From positions 1 through 64,000 of the forward strand of contig JABFUD020000377.1 of NCBI GenBank assembly GCA_014529385.2: a DNA stretch of 64,000 bases, given 5' to 3'. Shown piece by piece: positions 36,622-48,473 of this stretch; position 1 is the first letter of the stretch; the number at the start of each line of letters is the position of its first letter. The stretch comes from Adiantum capillus-veneris. Taxonomy: Eukaryota > Streptophyta > Polypodiopsida > Polypodiales > Pteridaceae. The translations under genes were made by a program, and so were the position numbers. The notes under the pieces were generated by a model. It was not told where the DNA came from. It was given only the letters and a program-made list of their open reading frames with translations, and did not search any database.

Positions 36622-38545
36622 TCCTCACGTCAATATTTTGGATCCCCATCCTCTTAAATTTTCTTCCTTGATATTTGAACTTTGCAATTGAGGGACTGTA
36701 TATACATATCCTTATACTAGTTCTAGCAAAAAAAAAAAAGAGCAAGAGCGACTAGCAACGAGAGAGCACCCTATCAGATCCTACACATAAGTCCAAATTC
36801 ACCATGTCACATCAAGCAGCACAAAAATACAACTCTTATATTTTAAAGACCTAACCAAGTCTATCTGATTCTCAAAGATGGCTAGTTCACCAGAGGCATG
36901 CACTTCTATTTTTTTTATGAAAGGTACCCTTTTTATTTTTCTCAAGTGTTTTGCATCTGCTACCTTGTACTTTTTTTCGAATGAGATTTGGTAGAGAGAC
37001 TTGCACGTGAGAGAAATTTTGAGGAGTTAGAATGGCTGATACATCTGTGGATAACTAGTGATCCCTACCCAGTCGCAAATGTTCTCCAGTGGCACATGCT
37101 TATTCTTTTGCACAAGATGAGTATCCACGCATAACAAGGTTCTTGATTAATACGTTTGCGCAAGGGGATGATGATGAAGAAATAATAGAGACCAAGGAAG
37201 ACTATGGACTCATGGAAAATGATTTCTTTTATCTAGATGATGCGGATAGAGGCCTAGCCTTAGGAATGCCACCCAGTTTATATAATATCCTCTTTTCTTG
37301 ATTCTAAAAGGGATGACAGATAGGTAGGTTAGGGGTCTAGATTGTGTTTTGCGATTGTTTTCGAGGAGTTTTAATTTTTTCACATTGACATGCCTCCTAG
37401 AGGTATAGTGCTTGTTGTTTGATATTGTTATGTAGGACTTATATGGATTTCCATCCACATGGCTGAGGAAATTTGCTTTGACGAAATGAGCAACTCCATA
37501 CCTCCAGGGGTACTACTTTCCATGATTCATGCGGGTGGATATGTATAATTTCTAATTGTGGTTTTTCATGATTTTAGTTAGGTTCTTTATCTTCCATTAT
37601 AGATGTATAAATTTGTCTTTGCTTAAGTTCATTGAACTAGAGTTTAATCTTATGGACGAGCCTTGAGATTAGGAGACCGTGACTTTAGGTTAACTCATTT
37701 ACTTGACCACTAGTCCTAGTTGATAAAATTATCTGAGTGTTTGAGACCTTAGGAATGTTTTAAGCATAGGAAGCTTGCTCACTTAAACAACAAAAGACGC
37801 TAGTGAGAATACCAAGCAAATGGAAGCAAAAAACATAAGTGCCACAAATGAAATATCTTACACTGGAAGAGAAATCTTGGCTTGATTTGGTACTTCACTC
37901 ATATGTATTGTCTATGGTACTAGAGCCCTAGAGGTTCCTAGTGTGGGCGCTTTTCCTTGAGAAGTAAAAATCCCCGGACATAAAAAATAAGCACACACAT
38001 TGTCAAATAATTGTGAACCAAAGTAAAAGAAAAAAAATGACATTTAAAAGACTTCCATCGAGCTTACAGCTAAAATTTCAAGCTTTTGTTTGGAGTTGTG
38101 AGAGCTAGTTGGCTAATCAAAGATGAACAACACAATTAAGGAATTTTGCATTTAGATAATCTTCTTAGCTTAATCATAGCTAACTAATTGATAAACTCAC
38201 CCATGAGCCCAAAACTCTTGATTAATTAATTTCATCATAGTGCAATTTATTTTTCCTTAATGGCAGTGTAGCATTTCATAAATCTTGCATTTACTCATTT
38301 CCACATGTACTCTACATTCCTCTCATGATTTATTGCCATATAATTACTCTTCCAAAAACAGTGACTTTGCCTTGCAGATTCAAGTCCAGATGCTCTACAA
38401 CATGGACAAAACGAGATTTCTCTCACTAGCTTTTGAGGGCGGAATCTACATCAGTAAGGGGGGCATGTTACCACTGAGAGGCGGAAGTGAAAAAATAGAC
38501 CCGGTGGCCTCTACACCAAGACTATGCACAATGGCCTCATCATGG
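36622..38545 (+). other. Non-coding flank downstream of family B
   Basis: AT-rich, with no recognisable domain. A 70-codon acidic frame (37,089-37,301) is mirrored in the left arm but not recognised. A second purine run (AAGGGGGG at 38,456-38,463) is followed by CATGTTACCACTGAGAGG, which could be the start of another LTR. If so, it is cut 85 bases later by the insertion of element A. Family B's own 3' LTR is not found. Confidence 0.5.
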
Positions 38546-38550
38546 GGGAT
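38546..38550 (+). repeat. Target site duplication GGGAT, left side of element A
   Basis: GGGAT directly precedes the 5' LTR and recurs at 57,450-57,454 directly after the 3' LTR. The 5-bp length is standard for gypsy integrases. Confidence 0.95.
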
Positions 38551-39485
38551 TGTTGAGCCAGCAGAGGATCACACCCGCATTTTTGCTCACACCCATCATT
38601 TTGTAACCATTGATTGTAATAAATGTCTTTCCGACATTAATTTTGATTTGAGCCATTCACTAAGTAACGGGACTCAATTGAGTTTCCAGTCTGTAATCCC
38701 GACGTAATTTCACCTGCTGATGTACATAATTAGAGATGTTCTCACCTCCAAGGCTGAGGTATATAAGCCAAAGTTTTGTAACCTAAGGGAGATTCAATTA
38801 TTAATCAAAGGGAGTTTTGGAGCGCCGTGACTGTGTCTGAGAGAGAGAGAGAGAGAGAGTCTTATCTCCTTGCTACGCGAGCTATGGGGCCGCCATTGGA
38901 GAAGCGACACCGCCATTGTGTTAGCAACGGTGAGAGCTACGCACAGATACCAAGAGTGCGCGCTATCGGCTTCTACGTGTGGTAAGTTCCTACGAGCTTC
39001 GGTGTGAGTTTTCTTCTAACTCGTGTGTCGGAATAGAGCATGCAGCATATCTATAGAACCACAACGAGTAGAGCTACGCATTAGTACCATCGGGGTCAAG
39101 TTTCGGTCACCTGTATTTTTCGGCCTGTCTTCATACGCGTTTACCGCACGGAGTGGTTATAGGTTGATTTTGCAGTTCAAGTCTTTAGGGTGTTGTTCTT
39201 ACCTAGTGCATAGACTTCCCCTTGAGTTTGAGATCGATTCGATGATTCTAGATCCTGTTTCGTATAGCATTCGTTCGTAGTACGGATTTCAGTCACTTGC
39301 GTATTTTAGAACTTAGATTTGATTTCCTTAGTAGTGATTGTCATTAGAAGGTCGAGTAGGTGATTTGACACCCACCTAGTTGTTTCCATGCGCCTGCGGG
39401 TCAAGCTTCGTCCTCGTCTGACAAATTCTGTTGTTGGTTGAGTTCTCGCTATTTAGCTTCCACTAGCGGCGTAACCGCCTTAACA
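38551..39485 (+). repeat. Element A 5' LTR (935 bp)
   Basis: Pairs with 56,539-57,449. It differs by a handful of substitutions (for example CTATGG/CTACGG near 38,880 and GCATGC/GCGTGC near 39,042), GA-repeat length, and a 22-bp stretch with the TATA box that only this copy keeps. A GA microsatellite lies at about 38,839-38,860. A degenerate palindrome core (CATACGCGTTTA) is at 39,132-39,143, about 62% along. Confidence 0.96.
38760..38767 (+). promoter_or_regulatory. TATA box of element A 5' LTR
   Basis: TATATAAG in the context GAGGTATATAAGCC, about 210 bases into the LTR. It is the natural start signal for genomic RNA. The copy A2 LTR retains the same motif (complement near 59,690-59,700), but the 3' LTR of this element lacks it. 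Confidence 0.7.
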
Positions 39486-39487
39486 TT

Positions 39488-39505
39488 TGGCGCCACTGCC
39501 GGGGA
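39488..39505 (+). promoter_or_regulatory. Element A primer-binding site (tRNA-Asp-like)
   Basis: TGGCGCCACTGCCGGGGA starts two bases after the LTR. It matches the tRNA-Asp 3'-end complement (recalled from plant tRNA-Asp) at 16 of 18 positions. It primes minus-strand DNA synthesis. Confidence 0.85.
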
Positions 39506-40913
39506 CGAGAGCCCTAAGTAGGTGACCTTAGACTAATCCTACGAGGTGAGTCGTATAAACTACTTTGTATACTTTAGTTAGAAAAGATCTAGGAGTGGTG
39601 GACTCCGAAGGTCTCGAGAGATACTAGGAAGTGGGGTATTCCTGGGTCTTCCGTGTTGACAGTATTTTTAGTTTAGCTTAGATTAAATTGTTTTTGATGG
39701 TGTTTAAGTGGTTGTTGACATAAAAAGCATTTGCTACTCCTTGTGTGGTAGTAAATCTCTTTATATTTTCAATTGCAAAAAATCCATTTTATGATTAGAA
39801 GTAGCTTAGGTAGGGCCTGATTTGATCCTGATCTAGAGCTATCAATTGGTGTTCTATTTGCTTGATGTGTTTGATTGCATGTTAGATCATTGAAAAAGTC
39901 TCTTTGGTAGTGAAATATGCAATAAACAAAGTTCAGAAAAATTTTCTGTGTAACTGATTGTTGCTGAGCACTTAAAAGAGCTATTGGAAGAGTTCTGTGC
40001 TGAAAAACTGGAAATCTGCAACTTTAGACATCATACGCGTATGATGTCTTAGGACCTAAACAGAGACTAAAATTGAAAATTTGACATTGCCAGAGTGTTT
40101 AGAAGGGGGGTTTTACCCTAAGATCAACTTAAAACAAGAGCATTAACACTCAAAGAAACCCAAAAAGACAAGTCGGAGTCCAAGAAACGCAAAGAAAAGA
40201 AAATTTTGGATTCAGATCTTGTTTTTACATTCAAACCTGACAAAAACACTTGAAACTTAATTATAAACATTGGAGAAGGCTTAAAACCAAAAATAGTCAA
40301 AATCTGGGACAAAAGACATCATACGCGTATAATGTCTTTTGGCACATCCACTACTTATTTTTGCAATCTGACCTGACAAGATTGTTACAAACACTGTTGA
40401 AAGCATAAATATCAAGTTTGGACCCAAATTGATGAAAAAGACATCATACGCGTATGATGTCTTTGACCTAATTTTGGACATATTTTGATACTTTGCTAAC
40501 ACAGATCCATTGTAATAGCTGTCTAGAGGTTATATTTCAAGTTTCATCCCATTTGGATCACAATTGACCCAAAAAACAAGTCAAAAGCGGAAAATTGCCA
40601 AGAAAAGCCTGAACTAGCCATAACTTGCTCAAACAGAGTTCAAACTGAATTTTGTGAGTGAACAGAGCATAAAGGGGCCACTGAGAGTGAGCATAACCAA
40701 AATAGTCAAAATCTGTGAAAAAAGACATCATACGTGTATAATGTCTTTTTCAGCATAACAGTAACAAAATTCTCACTGATGAAACAGAAGTTGTCCCTCT
40801 GACAAGATTAAACAATTGACAAAGAATCAATCAGTTTGGATCAATTCGGACCACAAAAACTTGGGGAAAACAAATTGCCGAGACGGAAAAGCTACAGTCC
40901 TTTAGGGGAATTG
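39506..40913 (+). other. Element A untranslated leader
   Basis: About 1.4 kb between primer site and gag with no coding frame. It holds four palindromes and repeated phrases. The phrase with ATAGTCAAAATCTG precedes two of the palindromes, and CAAAAAGACAAGTC near 40,161 recurs in altered form near 40,571, midway between palindromes. The region looks like degenerate ~140-bp units. The role may be RNA packaging or dimerisation, or DNA-binding sites. Confidence 0.8.
40026..40746 (+). repeat. Element A leader array: four 24-bp palindromes
   Basis: Sites are at 40,026-40,049, 40,314-40,337, 40,439-40,462 and 40,723-40,746. The half-site is AGACATCATACG followed by its complement. The first and third are perfect; the second has one change (TATAATG) and the fourth two (ACGTGT centre and TATAATG). 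Start-to-start distances are 288, 125 and 284. Confidence 0.97.
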
Positions 40914-43900
40914 ATGAATTTGAGATCGGGCAGGAATCTCCGGAATAATCAACCAAAACAAGGGGAACCAACAAGTGTCATATCAACCGAGGGAAGTGTA
41001 AACCAAAGTTGGGTGCAACCATTAGAGCTGATCTTTGAAGGAAGTGTTTCTGATACTTCTTCGGAGAGATCTTACGAGATTTTCGCCGAAAACTTGGAAC
41101 ACTTGAACCTGAACAACAGAGAAAATATGGCAGCAGGATCATCAAACCCTTCCGCCACCATGAAGCTATTGTTCATAAAATACCAGTACGACAATGAGCA
41201 AGGTGCCAAGATCTACAAAGATGGAATGGACCGCTATTGTGTAAAGATAGAAGATAGACCTAGTGAGTTCAAGGACTTAGTGCCTGTGAGCTATAGCGGA
41301 GATAGATATCTAGATGACGAGGGTACCATGTACTTGGTAGTCCTAAATCCTAACATTGTGGACAAGTGGGGGTTGATGGGCACCAAAGCCAAAATAGATG
41401 AAGAACTCGAGGAGAAAGCACCAATAATGAACTTCCCTAATGCGAGGTTAAGAAGAGAGAATGAAACTACAAGGATCAACACTGATAACATCTATGTGGG
41501 GCTGTACAAATATAATAATGGGGAGCAAGATCTCTATTATAGATGTGAAGAACCCTACACCGGAGAGTTGACAGACCAAAAAAGACTCTATGTCTTTACC
41601 TACACAGAGGGATCGGAAGTGAAAATTGCCGCTTACGATAAGTATGGCAGGCAATACTCAACAATGGGCAAGAAAGAATTAGAAGGATATACATACTTTG
41701 GGGGACCACTACATCAGTATTATGTTACTTCTAGCTCACATAGACCAGCACCAACAAATGGACTGCGAAACTCAATGACAACAGGAGGACAAAGAACTCA
41801 GGTTGCTGACTCTTTCAGTCAACCTTGGGACTCGAAGCTCGGACCAATGGGATCATTACATTCCAGAGAGTCAATGGAGACGAATCGAGGTAGTGCTGTT
41901 CCAATCCCCACCTATACCACTCCAGGTCCAAGGTTTGAAGCGGAACCATCACATTTACCTTCCAGTAGTAGATTCAGGGCAGAGGAACCGACAAGGGTAA
42001 CCCATGAAGTCCATGATGCTAGAGAAAGCTTTAGCCGGGACACGGGAGCAATGAGATTGGTAGCAGATCATAGACGTATGAGACCATCTCAAGTAGCCAA
42101 GTGTATGCCAAAGAAGTATGGTGGTTCAGGAGATCCGTATGCACATGTGTCACTCTTTAAGAAAGTCTTAAGAGCTGAGCAGATAACAGATTTCCATACA
42201 CAATACGAGGGATTTGGTCTTACTCTAGAAGGTACCGCATTGACATGGTTTCAACCAATGAACATTGGGGGATTCCATGACATTGACCATTTGCTAAGAG
42301 AGTTTGCTGAGGAATTCTCAAAACGAGGGATTAAGCACAATACGGTCTCACAAATATATGCTTTTAAACAGAGAGAACACGAAAAAGTGAAGGAAGCGTC
42401 ACTTCGCTTCAAACAATACATTGAGAGATGTCCAGTACGTGAACGACCACAAGATGACTGACTATCTGTTCTCTTTATTGAGGGACTGAGGAACGACACT
42501 CTCAAGAAGGACTTGCACTTGAAAGCTTGTACAAGTTTCGAGCAAGTAACGAGAGAGGCATTGTACTTAGTGGATAACTGTACGGTTTATGGAGAGGTGT
42601 CAGCGGATACAGATTTTGCATCCAGTAGCTCCTCCTCCGTAGCGAGCGAGACTACCACTAAAAAGAATGTTCAAACAACAACCATGCCAAATGTAGAGCA
42701 AATGATAGAAGATGCTCTAAAAAGGATGGCACCATACCAAAAACCATTGCCAAAAACACTGAAATGGTGTGCTATTGAACAAAAATGGACAAATCATCCA
42801 ACAGAGGAGTGCTATTACAACAAAGGGTATGTAAGGGAGCGCCAGTATGCACCTCCTGCTCAATTAGCACCACCTCAGATACATCCAGTACCTCGATACC
42901 CAACGGGAAATGTACCAGGACCTATGGGGATAGAAAGACCGCAACCGGTATTGGGACAACAACCACCTTTACCAGGAGCAAGACCAGTGGGCATTAGATA
43001 TGCACCAACCTTAGAGAATCAGGAAGAACAAGCCTTAGTGCCTGTTCAAGCCTATTACGAAGAATCGGGTGCACACATGTCTCCGACAATTTATTACCCA
43101 CCAGAAGAACCAAAACAACCAGAACCATGGGGCATGATGGGGAATGTTGGAACACCAACAGTTACAAGTGCTTCTGATGAAGAGAGATACAATATGGACG
43201 CAAGAACCTTGATGTTCATAGCTCATGGAGGGTTAGCAGGACAAAGACCATCCTATCCACAAAGGACGAATCAAATGGGACCAAGACCAGCACTAGGACC
43301 TTGTTACAAGTGTGGAGGTGACCATCTGATGAATGTTTGCCCACATACGGAAATCATTAGAATTAACGCTTATTGCACTGAGTGTGGGGTTACTCACTTC
43401 ATTGAGGATTGTTCAAAGAATCCAAACAAAGTGCAAAAGACGACATTGAATATGCTAGAAACTATTCCTACCAGCAGTGGGTCTGAAAATGAAACTCTGA
43501 TACCAACGCAAGTTGTTACTAGAGCTCAAGCTAAGAAAACCACTAGAGAACCTGAGAATGGAAAGTTAGCGACTGAAGTGGTTAGTCAAGGACCGCGGAG
43601 TCAGAAAAACACATGGAAAGCTAGAAAAGCACGCATGAAGTTGAGAAAAGAACGTGAAGACGCTATTCTAGCTGAGGAACTAAAGCAAACTAAAGCTAGA
43701 TTAGAAAAACTTGAGAGTCAAAACGGGAAACGAGAGATGAGCCCGGAAAGAACGAAACAAAAGAGTATCAAAGAAACAACGAGCTTAAGCTCAGGGGGAT
43801 CAGTGCTAGTCGACAAAGTACACGAACCATTGGACGCACTGATGAGAGCTTACGAAGCTAGGTTAAAGAACAACCAAACACAAGAACAGAGGTGGATGAC

Positions 43901-43952
43901 ATACCCAAACGCGAATTGGAAAAGCAGAGACTTGAAATGTGCCAGAGAATGA
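40914..43952 (+). pseudogene. Element A gag with two short CCHC zinc knuckles
   Basis: The first ATG of the frame is 40,914 (MNLRSGR); the open frame extends upstream to 40,836 without an ATG. The first frame runs to 42,461 and the second from about 42,470 to 43,952, with a frameshift near 42,435-42,470 that the left arm reads differently. The capsid-type gag domain lies near 42,080-42,540 (KKYGGSGDPYAHVSLF, LTWFQPM, RFKQYIERC). A proline-rich linker follows, then two knuckles, C-Y-K-C-G-G-D-H-L-M-N-V-C (43,302-43,340) and C-T-E-C-G-V-T-H-F-I-E-D-C (43,374-43,412), each CX2CX3HX4C, one residue shorter than usual. A lysine- and glutamate-rich coiled segment ends it. It forms the particle and binds RNA when intact. 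Confidence 0.88.
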
Positions 43953-45468
43953 TCGAGACTGCACAAGCCTTATTAGAACCACCAAAAGAAACAATGAATT
44001 GTGGAAAGGAAAACCCAATTCAGCAAGAGACTATCGTTTCACGGGTAGCTGAAAAGACTCCTAGTGCACAAAAGCCTGAAAATACACAAAAGGATGACCG
44101 CATAGTATTGAACACAACCGATCAGGAGATAGAGAGTTTTCATCCAGTCATACAGAGGATTTACGGAAAAGATGAGGATTACAATGAATTTTGGAAACAA
44201 GTGAGAGAGGCAAACTTTGCAAACGAGCTAAGTTGCCAAGCTAATCAGAAAATTGGGAAAAGGACATCAGGAATCCTCCCATAGTGGAATTTGAGGCAGG
44301 ATCTCAAGTGGACTTGGATCTGCAATCTTACTGGGGAGATGGGGGCTCTGTTAGAACAATGGAGAGCAAACCTCATTCACTGAAAACCTTACCTTCATAC
44401 TTAGGAGAGTATGAAGCAAAATCCGAGATTAGAGCACTTCCCTCACGAAAAATCTCATCAGAAAAAGTCATGGACTCGCAAGGATTGATAGAGATTTTGT
44501 CAACACCAGTGACATGCACTATCACTCTAGCTGAGCTTTTGAGGCTAAGACCACATATGTGGACCACTGTAGGAAAATGCTTGGAGAAATTCGGGATAAA
44601 AGATCCAACATCGAGATTGCAAGAGAGCATTGAGGAGCTGAGCAAGCCACAAAAGAACGCTAAGCCTGTACCCTTAAACAAGGTCGGAGAGTATTGCGAA
44701 GGTGAAGAGGGGAATACAACCTTACCAGTTGAATTCCAAGGAGTGAACACAATGGAAATAGACAGCGGAGCTGGGGTAGCCATTGCTACAAAAGAAATCT
44801 GGAAAAAATGGGGGAAACCAGCAATAAGGAAGACTAGGTTGAAACTCCAATTAGCAGATGGACACATGGAGAAACCTATGGGGTTATTAGAGAAAGTTGT
44901 AGTGACTTCTTGCGGCATTGAATACGAACATACTTTTGCTATTGTCGATTTTGGCAAGGAGAATAACTATGATATCATACTGGGAAGACCATTCATGAGA
45001 CAGTTGAAAATGGTCCAAGATTGGGGCTACGATCACATATACTTGAGAAATATGGAAACCACTACACGTGTGAACCTGAAAGACCATAGCTACAAAGATG
45101 TGAACCGAACACCGGTAGAGGAGTTTGATTCAGCTACTTTGGCGGGATCCGAATTTCCAGCTTGGTTAGGTAAGCCCAAGGAGTTATGGATGTGTGGAGC
45201 CTCGAAATGTGGAAGTCTGAGGCGAGAAGAATATGTTTTAGAAAGGGCTATCGAAGACGAAACTTATATAGGAGAACCCTTTCCAGAGGACACGCTTGAA
45301 CCATTAGAATGGACACACATTCTAGCAACCCTAGATGTTTGTGCAATTCCGGATGGTCCCACAACGAAATTTTGCGACAAGGACGGGTACGACGTGGTTC
45401 CGTATTTCATGTTGAGAACTGTGCTAAAAAAGAAACTGAAAAAACGATACACTGGAAAAAGAAGATGA
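43892..45468 (+). pseudogene. Element A linker and first aspartic protease (PR1)
   Basis: Two frames, 43,892-44,283 (a linker that overlaps the gag end) and 44,284-45,468. Both nominal junctions look like frameshifts within a polyprotein. PR1 has E-I-D-S-G-A-G-V-A-I-A (D-S-G-A codons 44,761-44,772), a K-L-Q-L-A-D-G-H strand and the closing I-I-L-G-R-P-F motif near 44,970-44,990, in retropepsin order. Copy A2 has the same domain with V-I-L-D-S-G-A. Position before RT is standard. It cleaves the polyprotein. Confidence 0.85.
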
Positions 45469-45475
45469 AGAAGAG

Positions 45476-48473
45476 GTGTTTCACGACATTCCCAATCATC
45501 CAGAGTGGGGAAATGAAGCAGACAACGAGTCAACGGACAATTCAAGCGGAAACGAAGAAACTATAACGGATGTCCGATTTTATGATTTTCCGAACCAAAC
45601 TAAACAACGCCAGAAACACTATAGAGCAAAGAAAAAAACAAAAGGGGTTAGAACCAATCCGATGCCTAGAATAAGAGGAAAAAATCAATTCCTAATGCTA
45701 GTAAAGGCTGGAGATTGTGTTAAGGATAAGATTTCTGGAAGAATGAGAGGCAGTGATCAAAAGAGCTTACGAAAAGACAAAAGAGGCTCAAGAAATCAAG
45801 TTCAAAATAATGGAACGAAAACTGAAACAGAAAAATCAGAAAAGAACAAGCGCAACAGAGAATACACGGAGTCCAAGTTAGAACGTAGAAACAAGTACAG
45901 AGAGCTCAAGAAAACTCTGAAGGAAGTTTGGACAACAGAAATTGAGAGTGGAGAGGACGAAAACGTCAAAATCAAGGAAAACATGGATGTTCCCTCTCAC
46001 TATAGGAAATTCACAATAGAGGATAGGAAGGTGATATTAACCCCACCTATTCGAGAGAGGAAGGAGAACGAATCTTATGACGGACCGGAGGATGCAAAAA
46101 AAGTTGATTTAGCAGCTCCAGGTGAGACGCCTAGACCGGTGTACATAGCCACAGATTTGTCTCCAAGCGAGGAAGAGAGACTTTTGAGTCTTCTCAGAGA
46201 GTATAGGGATGTGTTTGCATGGTCTTATAAGGACTTAAAGGGAGTTGACCCATCGATATGCCAACACTCAATCCCACTGAAACAAGACGCAAAGCCTAGC
46301 AGACAGAGACCATACACATATAATGATACTTTTGCTAAGCGAATCAAGGAGAGATAGATAAGCTAATGGAAGCTGAATTCATATACGAGATTGAACACAC
46401 TGATTGGGTATCTCCGATTGTGGTAGTACCTAAGAAGAACGGAAAACTCCGAGTGTGTGTCAACTTAAAGAAAGTGAATGCTGCAACAATCAGGGACAAT
46501 TATCCCCTGCCGATAACTGATCATGTTCTAGAGCGTGTATCAGGGAAAACAGCATACTCCTTTCTTGATGGTTTTTCAGGATATAACCAGCTAGCCATAG
46601 CACTGGAAGATCAACATAAAACAGCTTTTGCAACGAGTGGGGAATTTATGCTTATCGGGTTATGCCTTTTGGTCTAACCAATGCTCCCGCAACCTTCCAG
46701 AGGCTGATGACGCATGCTTTCAAAGAATACTTAAGGCTGTTTCTCGAAATATACATGGATGACTTATGTGTACATTCTCTACTGAGAGATGAGCATCTAG
46801 AACACCTAAGAAAAGTATTTGAGAAATGTAGGACATATCGCATTTGTCTCAATCCTGAGAAATGTGTGTTTATGGTCCGACAGGGCAGAATTCTGGGACA
46901 TATTGTCTCACAAAACGGAATATCCACGGATTTAGAGAAGATAAAAGTTATAGTGGATATGCCTAGACCAACCAATGCGAAACAAGTACAGAGCTTTATG
47001 GGACATTGCGGATATTATAGACGATTCATTTACATGTACGCTATAATAGGCCAACCACTTTACAGGCTAATAGTGAACTTTGAATGGACAGAGGAGTGTG
47101 AGGAATCATTCAAGAAATTGAAAGAGGCACTCATTACTGCTCCAGTCTTGAAATCACCAGATTGGGAGAAGATATTCCATGTGCACATAGATGCTTCTGC
47201 ATATGCAATAGGATGCATTCTGGCTCAGCCAGAAGAAGGAAACATGGATTTTCCTATCTGTTACGCCAGTCGACAGCTCAACCATGCAGAGAAGAATTAC
47301 ACCACAACAGAGCGAGAGGGATTAGGAATGATATATGCTGTGAAGAAATTTCGGCATTATCTTCTAGCCAACAAGTTTGTGTTTTTTACGGATCACCAAG
47401 CCTTGCTCTACCTAGTGAATAAACCATGCAATACCGGGAGAATAGTGAGATGGTTCATTATCTTACTGGAATTCGACTTCACGGTAGTAGTAAAGAAAGG
47501 AAAAACACATCTTAGAGCTGATCATCTTTCGCGATTGACGAATGGAGAAGACCCTATAGGAGTAGATGACGACATGCCAGACGCGTACTTGTTCAACATA
47601 GAAATGATACCTAAGTGGTCTCAAAATGTCGTTGACCTATTAACCTATGGAGGAGAGTTTGATAGAAGAGAATACAACCTAAAACATATTGCTATTCAGC
47701 AATCCAAGAATCTTCAATTGATTGCAGGAAGGTTGTATCAATTGGGAAATGATCATGTTTTACGACTATGCATCAATCCTGAGGAATATAATATATATCT
47801 GTGCGAAGCACATGTTCAGGAATGTGCATTTCATTGTTCAAGAAGGAACACATATAGGAATTTGTTACAATTGGGAGTCTATTGGCCAGGAATGAAAGAA
47901 AGCGTACATGAATATGTCACTGTATGTATTGTATGTTCATCAAAACCGCCAGCCGAGTATTCAACATTATATCAGATAATGATCGCTCCAGAATGGAGTC
48001 AGTATATTGTTGAATATCTCACAAATAGAACTTTCCCAGAAGGAACGTCAAAAGCTCGTCAGAAATCTGTAGAGACAGAAGCTAGAGATTACGCTTTAAT
48101 AGGAGATCAACTCTATAAGAGAGGTAAAGACAACCAGCTTAGGATTTGCGCATCAGAGTCTGAGTATGTGATAATCCTAGAGCAAGCTCATGGAGGAGTA
48201 GGTGGAGGCCATTTCTCAGGTGATAAGACAACAAAACTTGTCTTAGCCGCAGGAATATGGTGGCCAACATTACATATGGACGCTGAGGAATACGTTAAAC
48301 GGTGTGATGACTGTCAGCGGACCAAAGTACCACTTAAAAGAGATGATATGCCGCTTAGACCAATGATGGGGCAAGAGCTTTTGCAAAATGGGGGATTGAT
48401 TATGTCGGACCCATTTCACCTCCTGCATATAAGACTCATGCACAATACATCATTGTGGCTACAGACTATCTAA
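45476..48473 (+). pseudogene. Element A RT, RNase H and two tandem HHCC zinc-binding domains
   Basis: A basic linker (45,476-45,980) leads into the RT entry (RDVFAWSYKDLKGVDP). Frames 45,476-46,357, 46,366-46,677 and 46,662-48,473 abut with single-base shifts. RT has KNGKLRVCVNLKKVNA, FGLTNAPATFQRL and I-Y-M-D-D-L (Y-M-D-D codons 46,752-46,763). RNase H shows H-I-D-A-S-A, T-T-T-E-R-E-G, F-F-T-D-H-Q and A-D-H-L-S-R, so all acidic positions are kept. Two zinc-binding regions follow: H-x5-H...C-x2-C near 47,811-47,940 and H-x5-H...C-x2-C near 48,190-48,315, each preceded by a W-S-Q helix segment. Gypsy elements normally have one. Confidence 0.9.

Larger units (their letters stand above)
21609..43003. 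repeat. Right arm of the ~43-kb inverted repeat
   Basis: Reverse-complement partner of 1-21,404. This arm keeps longer reading frames: the family A gag is 541 codons before its first break and the element C gag is 393 codons before its stop. The left-arm equivalents are broken by single-base gaps. The right arm continues at 43,004 into the rest of element A, so the plus-strand sequence is continuous through the point where the left arm is cut off by the window edge. Confidence 0.97.

Noticed and set aside
39023-39280. 85-codon ORF repeated at 56,987-57,244 and 59,175-59,432
   Set aside because: It is repeated because it lies in the family A LTR U5 region. No coding signature beyond openness.
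44373-44957. 194-codon minus-strand ORF opposite PR1
   Set aside because: Shadow of the protease frame on the other strand.
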